From contig JAJETY010000012.1 in the NCBI GenBank assembly GCA_021268355.1, forward strand, positions 1 to 38,763: a DNA stretch of 38,763 nucleotides, given 5' to 3'. A program made the translations under genes and the position numbers. Below, piece by piece: positions 7,924 to 15,773 of the stretch. The DNA comes from Candidatus Nitrosopumilus sp. (GTDB lineage Archaea > Thermoproteota > Nitrososphaeria > Nitrososphaerales > Nitrosopumilaceae). Numbering within the stretch: position 1 is the stretch's first letter; every line of letters starts with the position of its first letter. The notes under the pieces are model-generated. The model did no database searches. It saw only the letters and a list, made by a program, of their open reading frames with translations, and was not told where the DNA came from.

Positions 7924-8547
7924 TTACTCTGAAAGTTCTGAAAACCGATTTTCAACATAATCCCAATTAACAACATTCCACCACTCTTCAACATAATCAG
8001 ATCTTCGATTTTGATATTTTAGATAGTAGGCATGTTCCCAAACATCCAAACATAATAATGGAATTTTTTGTTTAGTCCAAGGACTAGTTTGATTTTCAGT
8101 TGTAATTATTTCAATTCTATTGTATGTTGAATTAAATACTAACCAACACCATCCACTACCTTGAATTCCAATTGCAGACTCTGAAAAAACTTTCTTAAAA
8201 TTAGTGAAATCATTAAAATAAACATCTATTGCGTCTTCTATTTTTCCACCGGGAGATTTTTCAGAGTTCGGAGTCATTATTTCCCAAAATAATCGGTGAT
8301 TTTCAAATCCTCCACCGAAAAAATTAATTTTATTTCGACCTATTTCAGGAATTGATTTAAGATCAGATAGTATTGATGTGATATATTGTGGATGTGAAGC
8401 ACTTCCTATGTCTTCAAGAGTTTTGTTTAATCCATCAACATATGATTGATGATGTTTTTGATGATGTATTTTCATTGTTTGTGCATCAATGAATGGTTCT
8501 AATTCATCGTATTCGTAAGGCAGTCTAGGAAGCTCATATCGAACCAT
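7924..8547 (-). CDS. sod: Fe/Mn superoxide dismutase
   Basis: Converts superoxide to oxygen and hydrogen peroxide, important for an obligately aerobic ammonia oxidiser. All four metal ligands of the Fe/Mn family are visible: H28 in 'MKIHHQKHHQSYV', H84 in 'ENHRLFW', and D168 and H172 in 'LDVWEHAYYLKYQNRR'. The 207-residue length is standard and there is no signal peptide, so it is cytosolic. The usual 'GGGHxNH' segment reads 'GGGFENH', with Phe in place of the non-ligand His. Metal preference cannot be settled by eye. Starts at ATG 8547 with its own upstream region. Confidence 0.93.
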   Translation of the reverse strand: MVRYELPRLPYEYDELEPFIDAQTMKIHHQKHHQSYVDGLNKTLEDIGSASHPQYITSILSDLKSIPEIGRNKINFFGGGFENHRLFWEIMTPNSEKSPGGKIEDAIDVYFNDFTNFKKVFSESAIGIQGSGWCWLVFNSTYNRIEIITTENQTSPWTKQKIPLLCLDVWEHAYYLKYQNRRSDYVEEWWNVVNWDYVENRFSELSE

Positions 8548-8624
8548 AGTTTATAATTTAAAAATCCACATATATTCTTCAAGAAAGAATCAAGTTTTTA
8601 TTCAAAATTAAATTTCTTTGTTTA

Positions 8625-9206
8625 TTGGTACATCCAGAAATCAAAGAAATTTTTTCAAATAAGGAAGAAACCGAGATTTTTTTTGAATGGATTTCAAAAC
8701 AGATGGATGAAAAAGGTAGATTATTACAATTTTTCAAATGGCACATAGACGTGATTTCAGAGGTTATTAATGAAATTGAAATTACTCAAAAAATAAATTT
8801 ATCAGATAAGAATGAGGCAGAAACTTGGGCTAACATATTTCTAAAAAATTATGATGAAAAAATAAGAATTATGAGAAAAAATAGTAATCATATTTTTGAA
8901 AGATTTCATGAATTAAAGAGCCAATTTGACAAGATTATCACTCTACATAAACAGCATCAAGAAGAATCAGAAGAGATAATGCAAGTATTTCTCAATAAAC
9001 ATGAGTTACTAGTGGGAAAAATCATTTTTTCATATAGAGAATTATGGTTTTTAGCAAATCGCATTAAAAACTCTAATTTCAAAATTGGTTCAATTTTTGA
9101 ATATCATGAATGGGTGAAAAATAATTTTTCGAAGCTGAAAAGAAATAAGGAAACGTTAGAAGATATCAAATTATTGATTAACAGTAGAAAAGATGATAAG
9201 AGTTGA
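8625..9206 (+). CDS. Hypothetical coiled-coil protein (193 aa)
   Basis: Unrecognised helical protein, Lys- and Glu-rich, with probable coiled-coil at about residues 75-125 ('FERFHELKSQFDKIITLHKQ') and near the C-terminus. It has no membrane segment or metal motif. The start is probably TTG at 8625, since the next in-frame ATG would remove about 26 residues. It precedes the winged-helix gene by 15 bases, so the two are likely one operon and may work together, for example as a regulator and its partner; that is inference. Confidence 0.65.
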   Translation: MVHPEIKEIFSNKEETEIFFEWISKQMDEKGRLLQFFKWHIDVISEVINEIEITQKINLSDKNEAETWANIFLKNYDEKIRIMRKNSNHIFERFHELKSQFDKIITLHKQHQEESEEIMQVFLNKHELLVGKIIFSYRELWFLANRIKNSNFKIGSIFEYHEWVKNNFSKLKRNKETLEDIKLLINSRKDDKS

Positions 9207-9221
9207 AAGAGGAAAAATATC

Positions 9222-9836
9222 ATGAGAAAGTTAGGGACTATTGATTTAGAAATTTTGCATTTAGCAGTAAAAGAGAAAGGGACGTTTAACGAAACTAATC
9301 TTGAAAACTCTAAGTTAAAGAGACTGGGGGTTGGAAAAATTTTAGATTCTTTGGCATCTTTAAAGGATAGAAAATTTCTCTCTTTAAATAGTGACGGTTC
9401 ATTTTCCATAACTCCTGTTGCTAGAGAAATTTTGTGGAGTAATACAATTCCGAATTGGGCCAAAGTTCTTCGTCTTTTACAAATAAGATCATGCAGTATG
9501 GAAGAAATTATCGATATTCTAAGATTGCCTGAAAATAAAATTTTTGAAGAGATTGAGAGACTAAGAAAAAATCAGCTGGTTCTAATGTCCCCCCAAAGAC
9601 AGGAAGATAAAATTATCAAAGTGTATGAGATTTTGCCAGAAGGTATTGAAGAAATCGATAAAACAGAGACAGATGGATTTGAGAAAGTAATGTTTGGAGA
9701 GATAAAACCAGAAGTAGAAATTTTGAGCATGATTGACGAAATAAAAAAAGATGTCCAGGATTCTCAAATTGACTTAGAAAAGAAGAACAAAATTGTTGAT
9801 AAACTATCAACCCTCAAATCAAAACTGAATATTTGA
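9222..9836 (+). CDS. Winged-helix DNA-binding-like protein (204 aa)
   Basis: The N-terminal ~70 residues resemble a winged helix ('GTIDLEILHLAVKEKGTF', then a strand pair 'KFLSLNSDGSFSITPVAREIL'). A second helix-turn-helix-like unit lies at about 78-130 ('SMEEIIDILRLPENKIFEEI'). A helical, possibly coiled-coil tail ends the protein. It probably binds DNA and regulates transcription or serves as a chromatin-type protein; the target is unknown. AGAGG at 9 bases before the ATG may act as a ribosome site. Its stop abuts the stop of the convergent SNF2 gene. Confidence 0.65.
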   Translation: MRKLGTIDLEILHLAVKEKGTFNETNLENSKLKRLGVGKILDSLASLKDRKFLSLNSDGSFSITPVAREILWSNTIPNWAKVLRLLQIRSCSMEEIIDILRLPENKIFEEIERLRKNQLVLMSPQRQEDKIIKVYEILPEGIEEIDKTETDGFEKVMFGEIKPEVEILSMIDEIKKDVQDSQIDLEKKNKIVDKLSTLKSKLNI

Positions 9837-11561
9837 TTATTTTGAACGTATTTTATCCTGAATTTGAGCTAAAATTAGTTCAGCTTTATCCTTGTTTTCA
9901 AAGTTTTCTGAATTTTCATCCATGATTTCATCAATTTCATAGCTCTTGTCTACCAAGACATTTGCAACATGATCATCCAAAGTACCATTTCCAATCAAGT
10001 AGTATGCAAACACTGTATTTTTTTGCCCTATTCTATGCAATCTATCTTCAGCCTGTCTATGAATTGCAGGACTCCAATCAAGTTCTGCAAAAATAACATA
10101 TTTTGCCCTAGTTAAATTGATACCAACGTTTCCTGCACGGATTCCAGCAATCATTAATTTTGATTCTCCCTTTTGAAATTTGTCAATCTGATCCTGTCTC
10201 ATGGTATCAGATTGTCCACCAATAATCGATACCGGTGAAAATTCTTCCAGGCTCTCATGAAGTAATTTATGAATAACTTTATGATGACAAAAGACTACAA
10301 CACTTTCTTCTATCTCCATTATGTTTTTAACAAAATTGATTACATGAGGTAGTTTTGCTAAACCAGCAATTTGTCTTTCACTTTGAATTGCTCTATGATA
10401 TGAAGCAGATTTTGAAAATTCAGTGTCAGCATCTTTTTGCTCTTCTTCTAATTTTTTCCAAATTTTATCCAGTTCTTCAATATAGTAATCAGTATCTGCT
10501 GCAATCACTTCTTTATATCGAACTTTGTCTTTGAGTTCCTTTAACACGTCAGATTTTTTTCGGCGCAACATCACATGTTTTTGTAATTCATTTCGTAATG
10601 ATGCTCGCTTGTTTTCTAATACTATGGCCTTACCTTTATCATTTACATAACAAAAGTATTCACAGAATTCTTTGAAACTTCCCAACAATCCAGGCTTTAG
10701 TATATCAATAATTGGCCAAATTTCAGAACCACGATTATAGATAGGAGTTCCAGAAAGACCAATTCTATAGGAGACAGATGGTAGAGCAGCTAATTTCTTA
10801 ATGGATTTGTATTTTTGAGTTGTTTTAGATCTTAGATTATGGACTTCATCACAAACAATGGTTTTGATTCCAACATCAGTTAAATCATCAAATCTTTTGA
10901 AAAGTAATTCATAGTTAATTATGTAGATGTCAGTTTTAGGTAATTCTTTCTTCTTTCCTGTGCGTATTAATGTGACACTAGGAGATTCAGATTCTATCAA
11001 TCTGCCATTTCGACTCTTTTTCTTAAGAAATTTTTCAATTTCCCTTTCCCAGTTGTTTAATGTGACTAAAGGTGCAACCACTAAAACAGGAAAAGTTTGT
11101 TTCTCAGTGGCAACATAAGATAGAGTTTGAACTGTTTTTCCAAGTCCCATTTCATCAGCTAGTAGTGCATTACCAGACGATTTCATGAGAAAATCCAATC
11201 CCTCCTTTTGGAAATTAAGTAATTTGCCTCGGAATTGTTCTCCGGTTTTTGCTCGTTTTAGTTTGTGTTTTACAGGAGGAAGTGCTGGTTTTGGAGCATA
11301 TGTTTTTACAATTTTTCGTTGCCACGTAGTTTTTGATAAAATATCAAGAGGGTACCTATCTAGGATCAATTTGATTTGTTTTACACTTTCAGTACTGTCA
11401 GGAATAATAACTTCATTCACATTCTCACCATACCATGCTTCAGGCACCAACCTAGAGATCATGCTTACAGCACGCTCACCTGTTACTTTCCAGCACCAGA
11501 TTTTTGAGTATTTGTCAAGAACATACTCAAGGGTCCCAATATTTTCCATGGATGTTTCCAT
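9837..11561 (-). CDS. SNF2-family DEAD/DEAH helicase-like ATPase
   Basis: Superfamily 2 ATPase of the SNF2 type, 574 residues. Motifs in order: Q-like 'NFQKEGLDFL' near 116, Walker A 'ADEMGLGKT' at 135-143, motif II DEVH at 238-241, motif III 'LSGTP' at 269-273, and in the second RecA lobe 'GIRAGNVGINLTRA' and motif VI 'QAEDRLHRIGQ' near 510. SNF2 enzymes translocate on duplex DNA to remodel or remove bound proteins. Lengthwise it resembles short SMARCAL1-like enzymes; the ~110-residue N-terminal region is of unclear fold. Starts at ATG 11561, with a second ATG four codons later. No accompanying methylase or nuclease of a defence system is nearby. Confidence 0.92.
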   Translation of the reverse strand: METSMENIGTLEYVLDKYSKIWCWKVTGERAVSMISRLVPEAWYGENVNEVIIPDSTESVKQIKLILDRYPLDILSKTTWQRKIVKTYAPKPALPPVKHKLKRAKTGEQFRGKLLNFQKEGLDFLMKSSGNALLADEMGLGKTVQTLSYVATEKQTFPVLVVAPLVTLNNWEREIEKFLKKKSRNGRLIESESPSVTLIRTGKKKELPKTDIYIINYELLFKRFDDLTDVGIKTIVCDEVHNLRSKTTQKYKSIKKLAALPSVSYRIGLSGTPIYNRGSEIWPIIDILKPGLLGSFKEFCEYFCYVNDKGKAIVLENKRASLRNELQKHVMLRRKKSDVLKELKDKVRYKEVIAADTDYYIEELDKIWKKLEEEQKDADTEFSKSASYHRAIQSERQIAGLAKLPHVINFVKNIMEIEESVVVFCHHKVIHKLLHESLEEFSPVSIIGGQSDTMRQDQIDKFQKGESKLMIAGIRAGNVGINLTRAKYVIFAELDWSPAIHRQAEDRLHRIGQKNTVFAYYLIGNGTLDDHVANVLVDKSYEIDEIMDENSENFENKDKAELILAQIQDKIRSK

Positions 11562-11675
11562 AATTTGTCGATAGAATGTTTTTTTGCCTTATGAATCTTC
11601 ATGTTTTTCCCGATCACTAAAAAAACAAACAGAAATCTCCAAGAGTTAAAATATGATCATGTTTTTACGTATTGG

Positions 11676-11718
11676 AAAAATGTCATTTTAGGACATTAAT
11701 CAAAATAATGACATTTTT
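11676..11718. repeat. Inverted repeat with three half-sites in a divergent promoter region
   Basis: AAAAATGTCATT (11676-11687) and AATGACATTTTT (11707-11718) form a perfect 12-base inverted repeat. A third half-site, GACATT (11692-11697), lies between them and can pair with AATGTC (11679-11684). The repeat sits between the divergent SNF2 and PAC2 genes, about 80 bases before the PAC2 start. It may be an operator for a dimeric regulator or an alternative-pairing RNA element. Confidence 0.5.
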
Positions 11719-11798
11719 TATTTAGACGTGTATTAACAAAAATTCCTAGATATAAAAAATCAGAACATGTTTAAAGTTTATTACGTTTTTAATGAATT

Positions 11799-12479
11799 GT
11801 GGATTTCAAACAGGAAAAAGAACCAGATGTTCAAAAACCCATTTTGATTGCAGCAATGCAAGACATGGGAAATGTGGGAAGCATTGTAATTAATTTCATA
11901 AATGATTCGTTAAGAACTAAAACATTCAGGATTTCAAAAACACCATTTCCAACGTATGTGGTAGATAGAGGTGGATATATTGATCTACCAGATGAAAGTT
12001 GGGAATATAGATTTACAGAAGACTTGATTATTTTTGGAGGAGGAAAAGGACAACCTCAGAACACCAGCGAGTTAAATGAATTGTGTCAAGACGTCATAGA
12101 TGTTGCAAAAAAGTATTCTGCAAAATTCATTTACACGTTAGGAGGTTTTCACACAAATAGACCTTTAGAAAACAATCCTAAAACATACATTACTACAACA
12201 TCACGTGAATTGACTAAACAGATGGAAGAATTAGGTGTGGACATTACACCACAAAAGTCAATCATTACAGGATTCAATGGGTTAATCCTAGGATTTGCAA
12301 AAAAGAACGGAATTCATGGAATTGGAATGTACGGTGAACTTAATGAGCCCGAAATACCACAATATCGTGCATCTATAAGCATAATCAAAACCCTTGAGAA
12401 ACTTACCTATAGAAAATTCGGAGATATTAGTAGATTAGAAATACTAGCCCAAGAAATTGAAAGAAAATTCAAAAGTTAA
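11799..12479 (+). CDS. PAC2-family protein (proteasome assembly chaperone-like)
   Basis: The 226 residues fit the PAC2 family: 'LIAAMQDMGNVGSIVINFI' at the N-terminus, then 'DLIIFGGGKGQPQ', 'YTLGGFHTNRP', 'ITGFNGLILGFAKKNGIHGIGMYGE'. The fold is purine nucleoside phosphorylase-like. Eukaryotic PAC2 helps assemble proteasome alpha rings; the archaeal role is less certain and may be a chaperone-like or small-molecule function. It starts at GTG 11799, about 26 bases after a TATA-like TTTAAAG at 11770-11776, so it is probably leaderless. No proteasome gene is nearby. Confidence 0.88.
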   Translation: MDFKQEKEPDVQKPILIAAMQDMGNVGSIVINFINDSLRTKTFRISKTPFPTYVVDRGGYIDLPDESWEYRFTEDLIIFGGGKGQPQNTSELNELCQDVIDVAKKYSAKFIYTLGGFHTNRPLENNPKTYITTTSRELTKQMEELGVDITPQKSIITGFNGLILGFAKKNGIHGIGMYGELNEPEIPQYRASISIIKTLEKLTYRKFGDISRLEILAQEIERKFKS

Positions 12480-12482
12480 TTT

Positions 12483-12617
12483 TTAGTGAGAATTTCCCAC
12501 CGGGTGAGGTTCAGTATTTTCATCATGACAATCACAGGAACACAAGTGTGTTTTGTGATTATTCATACAATCAATGCATTCAAAATGCTTTCTAGTTTCA
12601 CAAGCAGCACAGATCAT
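12483..12617 (-). CDS. Cys/His-rich zinc mini-protein (44 aa)
   Basis: A 44-residue frame with dense metal ligands: 'MICAACETRKHFECIDC' (C3, C6, C14, C17) followed by 'NNHKTHLCSCDCHDENTE' (C26, C28, C30 and several His). The layout recalls a B-box or other double-zinc fold. ATG at 12617. It ends four bases from the convergent PAC2 gene. The function is unknown; the seven cysteines in 44 codons argue against chance in AT-rich DNA. Confidence 0.65.
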   Translation of the reverse strand: MICAACETRKHFECIDCMNNHKTHLCSCDCHDENTEPHPVGNSH

Positions 12618-12670
12618 ATCATTATTTTATAATTCATAGATGAATTTGAATTTTTTCTTGTTTATGCAAC

Positions 12671-13330
12671 CTAATAGTCTATACCGCTTCTAGTCAGTAG
12701 ATCATTTGTTAAATCTAGATATCCTTGTGGATCTAATTCCTTGACGAATCCGCCATCAATGTTTATGAGATAAACCGAATGTAAACGCGCGTGTAAAATA
12801 TCATCATATTCAATTGGAGGGTTTTTGTAGTATCGATCGCATAAATTTTTTACTTTTTGAACATCTTCTTTTTGTCTAGCATTTGGAGGAAGTAAGAATA
12901 TTTTTGGAATAGGTAAAATTCCGGTTGCGGGACTTGCTAATGAAAATTTAGAACAGTGTTTACTATATCGTGCAATCTTACTCATTATTCGTGCTGTGAA
13001 ATAATCTATAGTATCCATCGCATGTTCAGGAGGGGTAAAACCAGTTTCAATCTCAATAATTGTATTTCCACCACCCTTCTTGGCAAATACATCACAGACC
13101 AAAATCTCTGAAATATCTTTTTCCACATCTACAGAATAACCTCTAGAAATCAAATTACTCGCACAAATCATCTCCAATACAGAATGGTTGATCTTTACTA
13201 GATTTTTTTGATACATTTCGATTAATTGTTGTCTTACATAGTTTAGTTTGGGACGATCCTTGTCTTGCAGATTGACCGATAATTTTTCAGTCATATCATA
13301 TACATCGTTTCGAAATTTCTCTAAATCCAT
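12671..13330 (-). CDS. Restriction-endonuclease-fold-like protein (219 aa)
   Basis: The middle of this 219-residue protein has a pattern like the PD-(D/E)xK nuclease core: helix 'HSVLEMICASNLISRGYSV' with E53, then D80 in 'ILVCDVFAKK', then 'TIIEIETG' with E93 and E95. The usual catalytic Lys after the second acid is replaced (E-I-E), so it may be inactive or use a displaced base such as one in 'ARIMSKIARYSK'. The remaining C-terminal half is unrecognised. ATG at 13330; no methylase, helicase or toxin partner is adjacent. The fold call is a visual inference. Confidence 0.6.
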   Translation of the reverse strand: MDLEKFRNDVYDMTEKLSVNLQDKDRPKLNYVRQQLIEMYQKNLVKINHSVLEMICASNLISRGYSVDVEKDISEILVCDVFAKKGGGNTIIEIETGFTPPEHAMDTIDYFTARIMSKIARYSKHCSKFSLASPATGILPIPKIFLLPPNARQKEDVQKVKNLCDRYYKNPPIEYDDILHARLHSVYLINIDGGFVKELDPQGYLDLTNDLLTRSGIDY

Positions 13331-13486
13331 AATTCAAGATTAGATAAATTTGGGGGTTTAAGAACAATCTGAAAATGATTTCCCCAAGATGAGCATGAAA
13401 TTAGTCAAAATTAATCAAATAAAATTGAAAATTAGATAATTTTTCTTCATACTTTGTCTTAACAATAGAAATCTATACCATTCCCT

Positions 13487-14401
13487 GTGTACAAAAAAAT
13501 AGGATTTGTAGGAATTTTTTCATTTTTAATCATTCTTTCAGCTGTTCAGACATCTGAGGCTGAATTATGGGAACTTATCATAGACCTCAATTTAGATAAG
13601 ACTGTAATAGTTTCAGGTGAAACTTTAGTAGTTTCAGGAAAAGTTGTAGACCACTCTTACAAACCCATTAGAGGTGCAGAGATTTTAGTAAGAACAGGTT
13701 CTGAGACAACAAAAGCATTCACAGACCCATGGGGTGTGTTTAGTGCAGAATTTGATAACTTTGAAAGAGTTCCAGGAACTTATACAATTAATGTAGTTGG
13801 GACTTGGTATGGCATGACAGGATTAGAATCCACCCAAGTTCAAGTTAAAGGAGATGCATCTCCGATATTGTTGTTACAACAAAAATTAAACACGGATGAA
13901 GCAATTAAGTATCTTAGTTCAAATGAAAGTGACTTTGTGAAAGATCCAATTGGACAAAGATTATTCAAATATTATCATAATTTATTGCATGAATTAATTT
14001 TAGAAAATAAAGAAGCAAGTAAACCAAATCTTGAGGAATTATTTGTACAAGAACAAAGAATAATTGCAAATGAACTAAAAGAGCAAGCAATAGAAGAATT
14101 CAAACCTGGAAGTGGTGTTTATGATGGATTAAAGTATCAGTACTACATCAATAGTTTAAAACCTGAGATAAAAGACATCGTATCAAGCCAATTGAATTTT
14201 ACAAAAAATTTATTTGAAGAAGCCCAAATTGTCAGAGACCAAATTATTGCAGATGGAGGTACACATGATGAAGCCCATAAGGCATATTTGGAAATGCTGT
14301 CCATTCCAAGAGAAAAGTTAGAACAGTTTAATGATCAAAAACTTCAGGAATTAGATAATACAGATAACCCAGTTGAAGATACAAAAGAAATGAATGATTG
14401 A
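13487..14401 (+). CDS. Exported protein with an Ig-like/carboxypeptidase-regulatory-like domain
   Basis: Residues 1-26 form a signal peptide ('FLIILSAVQTSEA' then Glu). Residues ~30-120 look like a beta-sandwich of the carboxypeptidase regulatory or bacterial Ig type: 'VSGETLVVSGKVVDHSYKPI', 'GAEILVRTGS', 'GVFSAEF' and 'PGTYTINVVGTW'. The rest, about 130-304, is helical and acidic. It is probably a cell-surface or pseudoperiplasmic protein. GTG at 13487 is the only start that keeps the signal peptide. Binding partner unknown. Confidence 0.75.
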   Translation: MYKKIGFVGIFSFLIILSAVQTSEAELWELIIDLNLDKTVIVSGETLVVSGKVVDHSYKPIRGAEILVRTGSETTKAFTDPWGVFSAEFDNFERVPGTYTINVVGTWYGMTGLESTQVQVKGDASPILLLQQKLNTDEAIKYLSSNESDFVKDPIGQRLFKYYHNLLHELILENKEASKPNLEELFVQEQRIIANELKEQAIEEFKPGSGVYDGLKYQYYINSLKPEIKDIVSSQLNFTKNLFEEAQIVRDQIIADGGTHDEAHKAYLEMLSIPREKLEQFNDQKLQELDNTDNPVEDTKEMND

Positions 14402-14446
14402 TAAATTATACGTGTGGCTTATATCCAAAATTTACAAAGTTTATTC

Positions 14447-14614
14447 ATGAAGATAGATATTCCAATACCTTGCCCAAATTGTGGGGGAAAAATGTATTCA
14501 GTCTGTTATGAATCAACATTTTCTCTTCTAAAGAAAAGAAGTTGGCAAGTATGCAAAGAATGTAATTTTGAAAGGAATTCAGAGGATTTCAAAAAGACTA
14601 TTTGCTGTGCATAA
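14447..14614 (+). CDS. Small zinc-ribbon protein (55 aa)
   Basis: Two cysteine pairs, 'CPNCGGKMYSVCYES' and 'VCKECNFERN', fit a zinc ribbon, and the protein ends 'TICCA' with two further Cys. The frame is open upstream to GTG 14414, but ATG 14447 lies about 26 bases after a TATA-like TTATATC (14420-14426), so a leaderless 55-residue protein is preferred. Function unknown; nucleic-acid or protein binding is typical of such ribbons. Confidence 0.65.
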   Translation: MKIDIPIPCPNCGGKMYSVCYESTFSLLKKRSWQVCKECNFERNSEDFKKTICCA

Positions 14615-14667
14615 CAGCACCCTTTTTTCTAAACAATTTTTAACTATAATAAGACAAAAATTTCAGA

Positions 14668-15003
14668 TTGAAGGTATTTCATAAGCATGATTGTGTCACT
14701 TGTAAAAAAACAATATCTGAATTTGAAAGAATGAATGCAGATCTTGATAAAAGAGATTTCTTTAAAGATCCTTTTTCAGAATCAGAGTTGAAAAAAATCA
14801 TAAAAATGTCCGGGAAAAAACCTTCAGAATTATTGAGAAAAAGGGATAAAATGTACAAGGAATTAGATTTAGGAAACGTCAAAAAAACGGATGTTCAAAT
14901 AATTAAATTGATGGTTAAATTTCCAGGATTAATTTTAAGACCAATTATCATATTGGATAACAAAATGTATGTTGGAAAAATCGATGCATCAAAAATAAAA
15001 TAA
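14668..15003 (+). CDS. ArsC/Spx-family thioredoxin-fold protein
   Basis: The 111 residues match the ArsC/Spx fold: 'HDCVTCKKT' near the N-terminus supplies a CxxC-type redox pair (C9, C12), and 'LILRPIIILDNKMYVG' near residue 90 carries the RPI cis-proline motif of the family. Members include glutaredoxin-linked arsenate reductases and the Spx transcription partners; a CxxC member is more likely a thiol-redox protein. No arsenic genes are adjacent, so arsenate reduction is not assumed. TTG at 14668 lies downstream of a TATAAT-like element (14644-14649). Confidence 0.75.
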   Translation: MKVFHKHDCVTCKKTISEFERMNADLDKRDFFKDPFSESELKKIIKMSGKKPSELLRKRDKMYKELDLGNVKKTDVQIIKLMVKFPGLILRPIIILDNKMYVGKIDASKIK

Positions 15004-15005
15004 TT

Positions 15006-15248
15006 TCAGGGATTTTCTTTCTTGAATATTCTAATTGCTTCCAAATGGGAACAATTAGCTTTAAGGCCCTTTCCATGATGAAACTTGTAAAAATTTTTGA
15101 ATCCAGGACATTCACATGTATCAGACGTTACAAAATATGATTTATCAGGATCAGATGATGATTTTATTTGGAACAAATCATCTTCGATTTTTACAACTCC
15201 CCCATTTTCAACAAGTTTTTTTGCTTTTCGAATTGTGTTTGCACTCAT
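15006..15248 (-). CDS. SWIM zinc-finger protein (80 aa)
   Basis: The protein is essentially one SWIM finger. The pattern CxC...CxH is seen as 'DTCECPGFKNF' and 'LKANCSHLEAIRIFKKE'. SWIM domains bind DNA or protein and occur in SNF2 ATPases, MuDR transposases and Sws1-type recombination factors. A free-standing SWIM protein in archaea could act with a recombinase; this is inference. Starts at ATG 15248 and ends convergent with the ArsC-like gene (two bases apart). Confidence 0.8.
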   Translation of the reverse strand: MSANTIRKAKKLVENGGVVKIEDDLFQIKSSSDPDKSYFVTSDTCECPGFKNFYKFHHGKGLKANCSHLEAIRIFKKENP

Positions 15249-15266
15249 AGTGATTCTAAGAATATA

Positions 15267-15575
15267 TCATTTTTTACTCTTTAATTTTTTTAACATGTTT
15301 GCCCAATCTTCATCCTGAGCCATAGCATTTAGATATAGAAGTTCAAATGTCCATGCGATAATTTCACTCCAAATTGCTTTAAGAGATTCATCATCAGTCC
15401 ATAAAACGCTTGTTTTTACGGCATTCATAGCTAGAATATTTTTTGAGTTTTTTGTGGGATTCCTGTTCCATTTTGTTATCACTCTATCACAAAATTCCAA
15501 AATTTCTTTTTTAGTTAGAACTAATTTGTCAGGATCAAAGGCATCATAAGATTTGGACTTACGAGGATTTTTCAT
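15267..15575 (-). CDS. Hypothetical helical protein (102 aa)
   Basis: Unrecognised. The N-terminus is basic ('MKNPRKSKSYDAFDP'), and the body looks helical with Trp residues ('SLKAIWSEIIAWTFELLYLN'). No membrane helix, metal motif or signal peptide is convincing. It starts at ATG 15575 and ends 18 bases before the SWIM gene on the same strand, so the two may share a transcript. Confidence 0.6.
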   Translation of the reverse strand: MKNPRKSKSYDAFDPDKLVLTKKEILEFCDRVITKWNRNPTKNSKNILAMNAVKTSVLWTDDESLKAIWSEIIAWTFELLYLNAMAQDEDWANMLKKLKSKK

Positions 15576-15631
15576 ATTTCATCAATGTACTGTTCAATTA
15601 TAATTTTTTAGAGTAATAATTTCATAAATTC

Positions 15632-15640
15632 TTAAATATC
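15632..15640 (+). promoter_or_regulatory. TATA box ahead of the candidate structured RNA
   Basis: TTAAATATC matches an archaeal TATA element. Its centre lies about 25 bases before position 15660, exactly where the 8-bp RNA stem would begin. A second TATA-like ATTATAAAC (15743-15751) is placed at the proper distance for the permease start at 15774, so the upstream element seems to serve another transcript. Confidence 0.5.
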
Positions 15641-15644
15641 TTTT

Positions 15645-15664
15645 TCGTCATCATTTAATGACGA
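15645..15664. promoter_or_regulatory. Possible operator palindrome at the RNA transcription start
   Basis: TCGTCAT-CATTTA-ATGACGA is a perfect 7-base inverted repeat with a 6-base spacer, straddling the predicted start of the RNA. It could be a repressor site. If transcription began upstream, its right half (GACGA) would instead compete with the 15660-15715 stem. Confidence 0.4.
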
Positions 15665-15715
15665 GAGATCTGCTTTTCTGCCCAGGATATGCCTAGAGTT
15701 CGTTTCACTCTCGTC
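15660..15715 (+). ncRNA. Candidate small structured RNA
   Basis: GACGAGAG (15660-15667) pairs perfectly with CTCTCGTC (15708-15715), enclosing 40 bases. Inside, ATCTG (15668-15672) can pair with CAG-GAT (15683-15688) with one bulge. AGAG near 15695 can also pair with CTCT at 15708, an alternative that would break the outer stem. The segment has its own TATA box and the next gene has another, so it is probably a free-standing RNA of roughly 60-80 bases rather than a leader. It matches no tRNA, box C/D or riboswitch class I can recognise. Confidence 0.45.
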
Positions 15716-15773
15716 AAATTAGTTTTAAATCAAGTTTCAAATGATTATAAACTGATTTTCATATTTCTGATTA

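Noticed and set aside
9837-11561. SNF2 ATPase as part of a DISARM-, BREX- or restriction-type defence island
   Set aside because: No methylase, nuclease, PLD-family or integrase partner lies nearby; neighbouring genes look like core genome.
14668-15003. Arsenate reductase as a specific function
   Set aside because: The fold fits, but there are no ars genes nearby and a CxxC pair is present, so only the family is called.
15660-15715. tRNA T-arm-like segment (AGAG TTCGTTTCA CTCT)
   Set aside because: The loop has nine rather than seven bases and no other tRNA arms are present.
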